DNA of 64,000 nucleotides from positions 1 through 64,000 of the forward strand of contig JAIRQO010000038.1 in assembly GCA_031256435.1 (NCBI GenBank), given 5' to 3'. Positions 18,835 through 27,511 of this stretch are shown here, one piece after another. How positions within the stretch are numbered: position 1 is the stretch's first letter; each line of letters begins with the position of its first letter. The position numbers were made by a program, and so were the translations under genes. The notes below the pieces were generated by a model that was not told where the DNA came from, did not search any database, and was given only the letters and a program-made list of their open reading frames with translations. This DNA is from Cellulomonadaceae bacterium. GTDB taxonomy: Bacteria; Actinomycetota; Actinomycetes; Actinomycetales; Cellulomonadaceae.

Positions 18835-19180
18835 CGTGGTTTCGAGACGCCCTCCGGGCTCCTCATTTCCGGGGTCCCCGCAAAGTATTCCGAGCAAAGC
18901 GAGGAAACTTTGTGGGGTGGAACCGACGAACCCGCCGGGGGTTTCGACCGTCGCACCCCAGAGTGCTGGCTCAACCACCCGGAGGTGGAGGCGCCGCTGG
19001 AGGCGCGACCAACCCGCTATGCAATAGTGCGCAGAGCGCGTAAAGCGCAAGGCGGAGGGAGGCGCCGCCTACGTACTATGCAATAGCGTTGTGGTGATGC
19101 CTATTGCAAGGCAGAAGGAGGCGCCGCCTACGAAGGTAGGCAAGCCTACTGATAACGCCGCAAGAGGCGTTACCACAATG
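18835..19180. repeat. Actinobacterial extragenic palindromic repeat cluster
   Basis: ggtttcgagacgccctccgggctcctc ... ctcaaccacccggagg; duplicated ggaggcgccgcctac and tatgcaatag motifs. Confidence 0.55.
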
Positions 19181-19921
19181 CTATTTGCCCTGGTTGGCTA
19201 CTGCGGCTGCGCCAGCCGCCGCCGCCTCAGGATCGAGGTACTCGCCGCCCTTGACGAGGGGCTTGAGGGTTTCTTCGTCGAGCTCGTAGACCAACGGAAT
19301 ACCGGTGGGGAGGTTGATCTCGGCGATTTCCTCGGGGGTGAGGTCATCCAGGTACTTGACGATGGCGCGCAGGGAGTTACCGTGGGCGGCCACCATGACC
19401 GTCTTGCCGTCTTTCAGGTCAGCAAGGATGGCGTCCTGGAAGTAGGGAAGGGCGCGGTCCAGCACCTGGGCCAGAGCCTCGGCGCGCGGGATGGGCTCGC
19501 CTGCGTAACGCGGGTCTGCATCTTGAGACCATTCGGAGCCGAGCTCGATTTCCGGCGGCGGCACGTCATACGAACGGCGATATTCGGCAAACTTCACGTC
19601 ACCAAACTCTTCGCGGGCCTTCTTCTTGTCCATGCCTTGCAGGGCGCCGTAGTGGCGCTCGTTGAGGCGCCAGGAGCGCTTCACGGGAATCCACAGCAGG
19701 TCAGCGGCGTCCAGCGCGAGGTTCGCGGTGTTCATGGCTCGGCGCAGAAGCGAGGTGTGGACAACATCAGGCGTGACGCCCTTTTCCTTGAGGAGTTCGC
19801 CGCCGCGCTTGGCTTCGGCCATACCCTTGTCCGATAGAGGGACATCAACCCATCCAGTGAACAGGTTCTTTGCATTCCAATCGCTCTCGCCGTGGCGGAG
19901 CAGTACCAATGTGTAGGTCAT
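19181..19921 (-). CDS. gpmA: 2,3-bisphosphoglycerate-dependent phosphoglycerate mutase
   Basis: [39 protein letters not shown]. Confidence 0.96.
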   Translation of the reverse strand: MTYTLVLLRHGESDWNAKNLFTGWVDVPLSDKGMAEAKRGGELLKEKGVTPDVVHTSLLRRAMNTANLALDAADLLWIPVKRSWRLNERHYGALQGMDKKKAREEFGDVKFAEYRRSYDVPPPEIELGSEWSQDADPRYAGEPIPRAEALAQVLDRALPYFQDAILADLKDGKTVMVAAHGNSLRAIVKYLDDLTPEEIAEINLPTGIPLVYELDEETLKPLVKGGEYLDPEAAAAGAAAVANQGK

Positions 19922-20007
19922 GCCACCAAGGGTAACGCGGCGGGGTGATATTCGCTGGGATTTGGTCACGGAACGGTCACGGTGAAAGATATATCACAGG
20001 AGATCCG

Positions 20008-21273
20008 TCACGCAGCCCCAGCCGCGAGCAACTCCCGGTATACCTCCGCCGTGGCGGCAGCCGTGGCGTCCCATCCAAACCGCATCCTGGCTTCTGCGGC
20101 TCCCTGGGCATACCGCTCGCGCGTTGTGGCGTCACTCAGGATGCTGTTCAGCGCGTCAGCCCACGCATTTTCGTCATGCCCTGCGACGAGCCTGCCGGTC
20201 ACGCCATCCACCACAATCGAGGCCAGTCCTCCCACGGCAGTAGCCACTACCGGCGTTCCACAGGCTTGCGCCTCAGCAGCCACCAACCCAAAACTCTCGG
20301 AGTGGCTCGGCACCGCCACCACGTCCGCTCGCCTAAACCAGGCTGCCAACTGCGCCGCGGGTACGGGTGGATGAATGTGAACCCGGTCCGCCACTCCCTG
20401 AAGGTGGGCCAGCGCGTGCAACTCGCGCACCGCCGTGGGCCGTCCGGAGGCGCCGCCCAGCACCACTACGTGAATGTTCGACGGAAGGTGGGCAAGAGCG
20501 CGAATCAGCGTGTCAGGACCTTTGAGTAATTGGACGCGCCCCGCAAACACTACAAGGTGCATGGAAGGGTCACTGGCCGCGCTCACCCTGGGGAAGGCGT
20601 CCGCGAACGGGTCAGCGTCCGCCGCTCCATCGTCGCGGTAGATGAACCCCGAACCTCCAGGCCGGAACACGTCCAAATCCACTCCGGGCGGGATGGTGTG
20701 AATGCGCCCGGGATCGGCGTGATAATCGCGGATCAGAGCACGAGCCTCATCACCCGTGGAGGCGATGAGCGCGTTGGCCTCGGCCACCACTTGCTCCTCG
20801 CCAAGGATGCGACCCAAGGGTTCGGGGGCATCACCCGGCGCGAGGGAGGCGTTCTTCACGCGCGCCATGGTGTGCATGGTGTGAATGAGGGGAATGCCCC
20901 AGCGTTCGGCGGCCAGCCAGCCCACTTGACCAGAGAGCCAGTAGTGGGTGTGGAGGACGTCATAATATCCGCGTGGCAGCGCGGCGCCGTGCCGGAGCAC
21001 CTCGGCAATGAAGCCGCAAAGCTGCCCGGGGAGTTCCTCTTTCCGCAGGCCCTCAAAGGGGCCAGATTCCACGGAAATGACCTTGACACCGGGTGCGGGT
21101 TGAGTGACGCTGGGCTGCTCGGAACTGGTGGTGCGAGTGTAGATGTCCACCTCCCACCCCACATGGGTGAGCGCGGTGGCGAGTTCGCGCACATACACAT
21201 TCATCCCACCGGCATCACCCGTTCCGGGTTGCTCCAGGGGATTAGTATGCACGGATATCATCGCCGCACGCAT
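20008..21273 (-). CDS. mshA: Glycosyltransferase, MshA-like
   Basis: MISVHTNPLEQPGTGDAGGMNVYVRELA, HTHYWLSGQVGW, VPSHSESFGLVAAEAQACGTPVVA. Confidence 0.85.
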   Translation of the reverse strand: MRAAMISVHTNPLEQPGTGDAGGMNVYVRELATALTHVGWEVDIYTRTTSSEQPSVTQPAPGVKVISVESGPFEGLRKEELPGQLCGFIAEVLRHGAALPRGYYDVLHTHYWLSGQVGWLAAERWGIPLIHTMHTMARVKNASLAPGDAPEPLGRILGEEQVVAEANALIASTGDEARALIRDYHADPGRIHTIPPGVDLDVFRPGGSGFIYRDDGAADADPFADAFPRVSAASDPSMHLVVFAGRVQLLKGPDTLIRALAHLPSNIHVVVLGGASGRPTAVRELHALAHLQGVADRVHIHPPVPAAQLAAWFRRADVVAVPSHSESFGLVAAEAQACGTPVVATAVGGLASIVVDGVTGRLVAGHDENAWADALNSILSDATTRERYAQGAAEARMRFGWDATAAATAEVYRELLAAGAA

Positions 21274-21515
21274 GCGCCCTAGCCTAGTGGTTTCTTGTGG
21301 AGGTTGCGGGGAGAACGCGAACCAGTTCGTCGTGGCAACGCCACGATGTGATCTCCGCCATCACGGCAACGCCATCGCAGAAGGGTATTCATGCCCCCAG
21401 GCATGACTTCCCGCTCCCCTGGTCGCCTCGGGAATACTCTGCTGGTCTGGCCCAATGCACCTGATAAACGCCTCCGGTTCCAATACTGGTGGGGCGAGAG
21501 GAGTTCCACAGACGG

Positions 21516-24122
21516 ATGAACAAGCAACAACTCGCAGCGAAGATCTGGGAGTCCGCCAACCGGATGCGGTCCAAGATTGAGGCCAATGAGTACAAGGACT
21601 ACATTCTCGGATTCATCTTCTACAAGTACCTCTCAGAAACGGAAGTTCGCTGGGTCATCAGTCAAGGTGCGGAGTTGGAAGAACTCCCCGATATTCTCAC
21701 CGAGTCAGACGCTTCCTCAGTCAAGTCTATCCAACAGAATATTGGGTACTTCATTTCCTATGACAATCTCTTTTCCACCTGGATTGACAAGGGCAATGAT
21801 TTCAACGTCTCCGATGTTCGGGACGCGCTGTCAGCATTCAGTAGGCTCATCAGCCCCACCCACAAAAAAGTCTTTGACCGTATTCTCGATACCCTGCAAA
21901 CGGGGCTCTCGAAGTTGGGGGACAGTGCGGGTACCCAGACCCGTGCCATCAGTGATCTCATCCATCTGATCAAGGACATCCCTATGGATGGCAAGCAGGG
22001 CTATGACGTGCTCGGCTTCATCTACGAGTACTTGATCGGTATGTTCGCGGCGAATGCCGGGAAAAAGGCTGGCGAGTTCTACACTCCCCATGAGGTTTCA
22101 CTCCTCATGTCTGAGATTGTGGCGCACCACGTTAGGGACCGCCGGGAGATCAAGATCTACGATCCAACGAGCGGTTCAGGCTCACTTCTCATCAATATTG
22201 GGAAGGCGGTAGCTAAGCATATTCCCACTGAGAACAGCATCAAGTATTACGCCCAGGAACTCAAGGAGAATACCTACAACCTCACCCGCATGAACCTGGT
22301 CATGCGAGGTATTTTGCCGGACAACATTACTACCCGAAACGGTGACACCCTCGAGGAAGACTGGCCGTATTTCGAGGAGAGTGATCCCGTAGGAACGTAT
22401 GATCCTCTCTTTGTAGATGCCGTGGTATCAAACCCGCCATATTCGCAGCCGTGGGATCCTACCCACAAGGAGGCAGACCCCCGGTTCGCAGAATACGGAA
22501 TGGCTCCAAGAACAAAGGCAGATTTCGCCTTCCTCCTCCATGATCTCTACCATCTCAAACCTGATGGCATCATGACCATTGTGCTTCCTCACGGCGTTCT
22601 CTTCCGTGGAGGAGAAGAAGGCTCCATCCGCAAAAATCTCATTGAACGTAACCACGTGGATGCCATCATTGGCCTGCCATCCAACATTTTCTTTGGGACA
22701 GGAATTCCTACCATCATCATGGTGCTGAAGAAGACGCGCTCCACCAACGATGTGCTCATCATTGATGCCTCCCAAAGATTCAAGAAGGAGGGGAAAAACA
22801 ACGTCCTCCAGGCTAGTGACATCAAGATCATTGTTGACACCGTGGTGAACCGCACAGACGTCGAGAAGTTGGCACGTGTGGTTCCTCAAAAGGAGATACG
22901 TGACAACGAATATAACCTGAACATTCCTCGCTATGTGAACTCGTCAGATGCACCAGAAACGTGGGATGTCTACGCGTCCATGTTTGGAGGCATTCCGGAG
23001 GCCGAGGTAGCCCTATTTGACGAGCACTGGAAGGCGCTCCCCGGACTTAAAGAGTCATTATTCGTGTCACGTGGAACCCCGTATCTTACACTGGCAAACG
23101 AGGATATTGACAAGACAATCACCACCCACAAGGCCGTAGCCGACTGGACCCACACTTACAATCAAACACTCTCTGATGTTCCGTCATGGCTCAACGCGGA
23201 GTTACTTGGCGATTGGACAGGGATTAACGTCACACGCGAAGAATCCTCCATTGCCGAGGCGATATTTGCTCGTCTGGCCAAACTCCCCCTCATCGACCAA
23301 TACAACGTCTACCAGAAGTTCTACGACGAATGGTCAATGGTTGCTATTGACCGCGAGATTATTCAAACCGAAGGGTTTGCGGCCACTAAGGTTGTGGACC
23401 CCAACATGGTGACAAAGAAGAAGAACGGAAGGGACCAGGAAGTCCAAGAAGGCTGGGTGGGGCGAATCATCCCGTTCGAGTTGGTTCAGAAGACGCTGTT
23501 GGCAGAGGAAGCAACCGCCGTGACCAAACTCCAGGATCGCCTCGCAGAAATCAGTGCAGAGTACGAGACTCTCCTCGATTCGTTCACAGATGAAGAAAAG
23601 AAAGGAGATTTCCTCAACGACGCTTCGGACGCATTTATTCCTGCAGCGGTCGACAAAGCAGTCAAGTCCTTACTAGGCACTCCTGCCCAGGCAAAGAAGG
23701 CCGTCCTTGATTGCGAGCAGGGTTCATTTGAGACAAAGATCTACGCGGTCCAGGCCCTGATCAAGGAAGAAAGCGCTCTCAAGAAGTCCGTGAAAGCTGA
23801 GGAAGCGAAACTGCAACTCCTGACGAAAGCCGCCATCGAATCGTTGTCTGACGAGCAAGCCACGGTACTACTGGAGCAGAAATGGATCTCTCCGCTCACA
23901 GAAGCTCTGGCAGAAGTTCCTGATGCCGTGATCAATGAACTCGTGGTGAGTGTACGGGCGTTAGCCGCGAAGTATGCCAGCACCTACGCTGATGTTGCCG
24001 GCGAGATTGTGGAAACGCAAGAGACTCTGGCTTCACTCATAGACGGTCTCACGGGAAGCGACTTTGACATGCTCGGCCTTGGCGAGTTCGCAACTCTCCT
24101 GCGGGGAGATTCTCATGCGTGA
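21516..24122 (+). CDS. hsdM: Type I restriction-modification system methyltransferase subunit HsdM (long form)
   Basis: MNKQQLAAKIWESANRMRSKIEANEYKDYILGFIFYKYLSE, DPTSGSGSLLI, VVSNPPYSQPW. Confidence 0.95.
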   Translation: MNKQQLAAKIWESANRMRSKIEANEYKDYILGFIFYKYLSETEVRWVISQGAELEELPDILTESDASSVKSIQQNIGYFISYDNLFSTWIDKGNDFNVSDVRDALSAFSRLISPTHKKVFDRILDTLQTGLSKLGDSAGTQTRAISDLIHLIKDIPMDGKQGYDVLGFIYEYLIGMFAANAGKKAGEFYTPHEVSLLMSEIVAHHVRDRREIKIYDPTSGSGSLLINIGKAVAKHIPTENSIKYYAQELKENTYNLTRMNLVMRGILPDNITTRNGDTLEEDWPYFEESDPVGTYDPLFVDAVVSNPPYSQPWDPTHKEADPRFAEYGMAPRTKADFAFLLHDLYHLKPDGIMTIVLPHGVLFRGGEEGSIRKNLIERNHVDAIIGLPSNIFFGTGIPTIIMVLKKTRSTNDVLIIDASQRFKKEGKNNVLQASDIKIIVDTVVNRTDVEKLARVVPQKEIRDNEYNLNIPRYVNSSDAPETWDVYASMFGGIPEAEVALFDEHWKALPGLKESLFVSRGTPYLTLANEDIDKTITTHKAVADWTHTYNQTLSDVPSWLNAELLGDWTGINVTREESSIAEAIFARLAKLPLIDQYNVYQKFYDEWSMVAIDREIIQTEGFAATKVVDPNMVTKKKNGRDQEVQEGWVGRIIPFELVQKTLLAEEATAVTKLQDRLAEISAEYETLLDSFTDEEKKGDFLNDASDAFIPAAVDKAVKSLLGTPAQAKKAVLDCEQGSFETKIYAVQALIKEESALKKSVKAEEAKLQLLTKAAIESLSDEQATVLLEQKWISPLTEALAEVPDAVINELVVSVRALAAKYASTYADVAGEIVETQETLASLIDGLTGSDFDMLGLGEFATLLRGDSHA

Positions 24123-25653
24123 TGCAGCACAGGTTCCCGCAATTCGATTCAAGGGATTCACTGACGCTTGGGAACAGCGGAAGTTGGGTGAAGTAGCAGA
24201 GTCTTTTGAGTATGGGCTTAACGCAGCAGCAAAGGTGTACGACGGTGAGCATAAGTATCTTCGCATTACTGACATCGATGACCAGACTCACGAGTTCAAT
24301 GTGGATGCCCTCACCACGCCGGACGTTGACATGTCAAAGGCTACGAACTATCGACTCCAAAATGGTGACGTACTGTTCGCCCGTACTGGTGCGAGCGTTG
24401 GGAAAACCTATCGCTACAAGGACTCTGACGGTCTTGTGTACTTTGCAGGGTTCTTGATTCGAGCCAGAATCAAGCCAGAGTATGACTCCGAGTTTGTGTT
24501 CCAGAACACTTTAACGGCTCGGTATGCCAACTACATTGCGGTCTCCTCGCAGCGTTCCGGGCAGCCTGGAGTGAATGCACAAGAGTACAGCGAATTTGAG
24601 TTGGCCATGCCCGGCTTGGTTGAGCAACGGAAGATCGGCTCCATCTTTGCTCGTCTTGACCACCTCATCACCCTTCATCAGCGTGAGCCGTGTTGGGAGT
24701 TACCACTCACAACAAGGAAGATGAAAATGAAGAACCGAGAACCAGCAGATGAGCCGTTCAGCGACTACTACGCTCGATGGATCAACGTATACAAGAAAGG
24801 CGCAATTCGAGATGTCACGATGCAGAAATATGCGATGACGCACATGTGGCTGTGCAAATTAGCACCGCATCTCGGTGTTGGCGAGCTCACTCGCACGAAT
24901 TATCAGCAACTGCTTAATGATTACGCTGAGGTTCACGAACGGCAAACAACAATGGACTTTCACCATCAACTCAAGGGTGCCATCCTTGACGCACTTGATG
25001 ACGGACTTCTGGATCGCGATCCCACGCGAAAGGCCATCGTGAAGGGGAAGACTCCCCGTGTGAAGAAACAGAAATACCTGAACCAGTTTGAACTGCACTC
25101 CCTACTCATGGACCTTGAACTGAAAGACTTCATCAGTTGGGACTGGTTCCTTCTGCTCGTGGCAAAAACGGGAATGAGGTTCTCCGAAGCACTCGGCCTC
25201 ACGCCCAGGGACTTTGATTTTGCACACCAATCGTTGTCCATCAACAAAACATGGGACTACAAGGGTGACGGAGGATACCTTCCTACCAAGAACACGTCAT
25301 CCAACCGCAAATTGCAGATCGATTGGCAAACGGTCATTCAGTTCTCAGAACTGGTGAAATCCTCGCCTTTGGACGTACCCCTCTTTGTGGATGGCCCGGT
25401 TTACAACTCCACCGTGAATGACGTGCTTCATCGTCACTGCCTCAGCGCGGGAGTTCCGGTGATCTCCATCCATGGGCTTCGGCACACGCACGCATCCCTC
25501 CTCCTGTTTGCTGGCGTATCCACGGCAAGTGTCGCCCGGCGCCTCGGTCACGCAAGCATGACCACTACCCAGAAGACCTACTTGCACATCATCCGTGAAC
25601 TTGAGAACCAGGACGTGGACCTGGTCATGCGTTCGATCTCCGGACTGATTTAA
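24115..25653 (+). CDS. HsdS half-subunit (single TRD) fused in frame to tyrosine recombinase
   Basis: RFKGFTDAWEQRKLGE...FARLDHLITLHQREPC then recombinase with GMRFSEALGL, HGLRHTHAS, LGHASMTTTQKTYLHI; overlaps hsdM stop; internal ATG 24727 with AAGGA 8 nt upstream. Confidence 0.9.
   Translation: MRDAAQVPAIRFKGFTDAWEQRKLGEVAESFEYGLNAAAKVYDGEHKYLRITDIDDQTHEFNVDALTTPDVDMSKATNYRLQNGDVLFARTGASVGKTYRYKDSDGLVYFAGFLIRARIKPEYDSEFVFQNTLTARYANYIAVSSQRSGQPGVNAQEYSEFELAMPGLVEQRKIGSIFARLDHLITLHQREPCWELPLTTRKMKMKNREPADEPFSDYYARWINVYKKGAIRDVTMQKYAMTHMWLCKLAPHLGVGELTRTNYQQLLNDYAEVHERQTTMDFHHQLKGAILDALDDGLLDRDPTRKAIVKGKTPRVKKQKYLNQFELHSLLMDLELKDFISWDWFLLLVAKTGMRFSEALGLTPRDFDFAHQSLSINKTWDYKGDGGYLPTKNTSSNRKLQIDWQTVIQFSELVKSSPLDVPLFVDGPVYNSTVNDVLHRHCLSAGVPVISIHGLRHTHASLLLFAGVSTASVARRLGHASMTTTQKTYLHIIRELENQDVDLVMRSISGLI
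24154..24191 (+). repeat. WEQRKLG-type inverted repeat, hsdS1 copy
   Basis: ggattcactgacgcttgggaacagcggaagttgggtga, perfect inverted match to 26163-26200. Confidence 0.95.
24656..24693 (+). repeat. LITLHQR-type inverted repeat, hsdS1 copy
   Basis: ttgaccacctcatcacccttcatcagcgtgagccgtgt, perfect inverted match to 25673-25710. Confidence 0.95.
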
Positions 25654-26833
25654 TACCCACTGATACCAACCCACACGGCTCACGCTGATGAAGGGTGATG
25701 AGGTGGTCAATGTCACGGAAGAGCCCGCCGATCTGCAGTTGCTCTCGAAACGATGGCATCGCCAGGGGCATGTGCTCCATCTGCCTGCCAGTGATTTCGA
25801 TGAATGTTGAACCTGCCCCGAATTTCTCCCCATAGCGCTTCAACTCGTGTGTACGAGAGAAGATGAAGTAACTATCCAAGACTCCCTGCCGTGGGATGAT
25901 GGACTGGAAGCCCTGATTCGTAGCGCCGGGTTTCGCCAGAATCGCAGTGTTTCCGATACCCGCGCGAGACGTGAATAACACGGAGCCAGAAGGAAGAATC
26001 CGTGCTGAACTTTCCGATAGCCCGAGTTCAGTGATTTTCTTCCGGCTGCAAGTCAAGTAGATCCGTTCACCGATTTCAGCGGGAGCATACCAATCGACAT
26101 TTCCGTCCCAATACTCGGCGATTTGAGTACTCGGCGTGCCTCCGCCAACGATCTCAGCGAGATCACCCAACTTCCGCTGTTCCCAAGCGTCAGTGAATCC
26201 GGCGAATCGGACACGAGGCCTGTCCTCGCCGGGTCCAGGGAACATCGATTCGAGCAACGCCTTCTTGAGAGTTACAGTCTTGTCATACTTACGCTGATGA
26301 AGGGTGATGAGACGGTCTAAGCGATAGAAGAACTCACCTATTTCTGCTTGCTCTTCTTCACAAGGTGTCAATATCGACTTCGCAAGAAGCTCATCTTTTG
26401 TGATACCTTTAATGGATGTTCCTTGCACTTGATGAAGCTCGCCTTGTAGTTTTTTATACAGGGAATATGCCGCAAATTTGCCGTCTAACTTCAGCTTGCT
26501 CAAGGACAAGAAATCTTGGCTTGAAGCATAAGAAAACGGCATAAACGCTAGCTTTCCGACCCCTACACGAGTGATTACGGCTATCGAGTTTTGAGGTATC
26601 AGCTTCGTTGCAGAGGTGGCGATAGCCTTGCTCGAAATATGCTTTCTCGGCACTACTCCGAGCAGCTCATTTTCAGTCAAATCTGATGATTGAATCCATG
26701 GAATATCACCAGACCAAAGCTCGGCGTTTGATGTCGATGGAGTGCCTCCACCGCTGAACTGCTCGGCGATTGATTCAACCTTCCGCTGTTCCCAAGCGGG
26801 TGGATGATCATACAGGTGAGAGATGGCACTCAT
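25625..26833 (-). CDS. hsdS: HsdS specificity subunit, two TRDs
   Basis: Two WEQRK(L/V) starts and two LITLHQR conserved regions; central KKALLESMFPGPGEDRPRVRFAGFTDAWEQRKLGD; 3' end overlaps recombinase 3' end. Confidence 0.92.
   Translation of the reverse strand: MSAISHLYDHPPAWEQRKVESIAEQFSGGGTPSTSNAELWSGDIPWIQSSDLTENELLGVVPRKHISSKAIATSATKLIPQNSIAVITRVGVGKLAFMPFSYASSQDFLSLSKLKLDGKFAAYSLYKKLQGELHQVQGTSIKGITKDELLAKSILTPCEEEQAEIGEFFYRLDRLITLHQRKYDKTVTLKKALLESMFPGPGEDRPRVRFAGFTDAWEQRKLGDLAEIVGGGTPSTQIAEYWDGNVDWYAPAEIGERIYLTCSRKKITELGLSESSARILPSGSVLFTSRAGIGNTAILAKPGATNQGFQSIIPRQGVLDSYFIFSRTHELKRYGEKFGAGSTFIEITGRQMEHMPLAMPSFREQLQIGGLFRDIDHLITLHQREPCGLVSVGIKSVRRSNA
25673..25710 (-). repeat. LITLHQR-type inverted repeat, hsdS2 3' copy
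   Basis: acacggctcacgctgatgaagggtgatgaggtggtcaa. Confidence 0.95.
26163..26200 (-). repeat. WEQRKLG-type inverted repeat, hsdS2 central copy
   Basis: tcacccaacttccgctgttcccaagcgtcagtgaatcc. Confidence 0.95.
26291..26311 (-). repeat. LITLHQR-type repeat core, hsdS2 central copy
   Basis: acgctgatgaagggtgatgag, 21-bp match. Confidence 0.85.
26780..26798 (-). repeat. WEQRK-type repeat core, hsdS2 5' copy
   Basis: cttccgctgttcccaagcg, 19-bp match. Confidence 0.8.
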
Positions 26834-26909
26834 CAGTCGTATGAGCCGGACGCTGCTCCCGGTCCTTGCCGTGAACGTCACGCTTGACACGATGTGGGAT
26901 ACTGGAGCC

Positions 26910-27173
26910 ATGAGTGCAACGCTAGAAGCCCCAACGATTCACCGCTGGGTGGATCGTTTGAATGCGGCTGAACGCGCAGAATTGGGTCGGATTGTACAGA
27001 ACAGCAGTATTCCTCCCATTAGTGATGCAAACCTGCCCGTTGATCAAGCGTATGAGTCATGGTTACGGACCACGGTGGCGGAGACGTATGACCGGGTAGC
27101 AGACGGGGTTGAGCCCCTGTTCACTCCTGAAGAGGCCGACGCCTGGCTCGCAGCCACTCGGGTTGCGGCTTAA
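26910..27173 (+). CDS. Putative antitoxin of RelE/ParE-type TA pair
   Basis: Small acidic ORF immediately upstream of toxin ORF. Confidence 0.65.
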   Translation: MSATLEAPTIHRWVDRLNAAERAELGRIVQNSSIPPISDANLPVDQAYESWLRTTVAETYDRVADGVEPLFTPEEADAWLAATRVAA

Positions 27174-27175
27174 CC

Positions 27176-27481
27176 GTGGAGACCTACAGCGTTGTCTATT
27201 CGCTAGTTGCTCTGCAACAACTGCGGGACATCGAGCGCTTCATCTCCGCTGAGTCGGCACCTGATCGCGCAGTGGCCTACACCAAGCGGATCCGTCAAGC
27301 GTGCGAGTCGCTGAGGTCATTCCCGTACCGCCACCGACTCCGGGATGATGTGCGCCCCAGGCTTAGGGTTGTGGGTTTTGAAGGGCGAGCCAGTATTCAC
27401 TACATGATCGACGACGATTCGGCCACGGTCATTGTCCTCGGCATCTACTACGGTGGTCAGGATTGGGAGTCACGCTACTGA
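27176..27481 (+). CDS. RelE/ParE superfamily toxin
   Basis: VVYSLVALQQLRDIERFISAES...ACESLRSFPYRHRLRDDVRPRLRVVGFEGRASIHYMIDDDSATVIVLGIYYGGQDWE; GTG start. Confidence 0.85.
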   Translation: METYSVVYSLVALQQLRDIERFISAESAPDRAVAYTKRIRQACESLRSFPYRHRLRDDVRPRLRVVGFEGRASIHYMIDDDSATVIVLGIYYGGQDWESRY

Positions 27482-27511
27482 TGCCGTAGGGGTCCCCTCA
27501 GTGGGCTAGGT

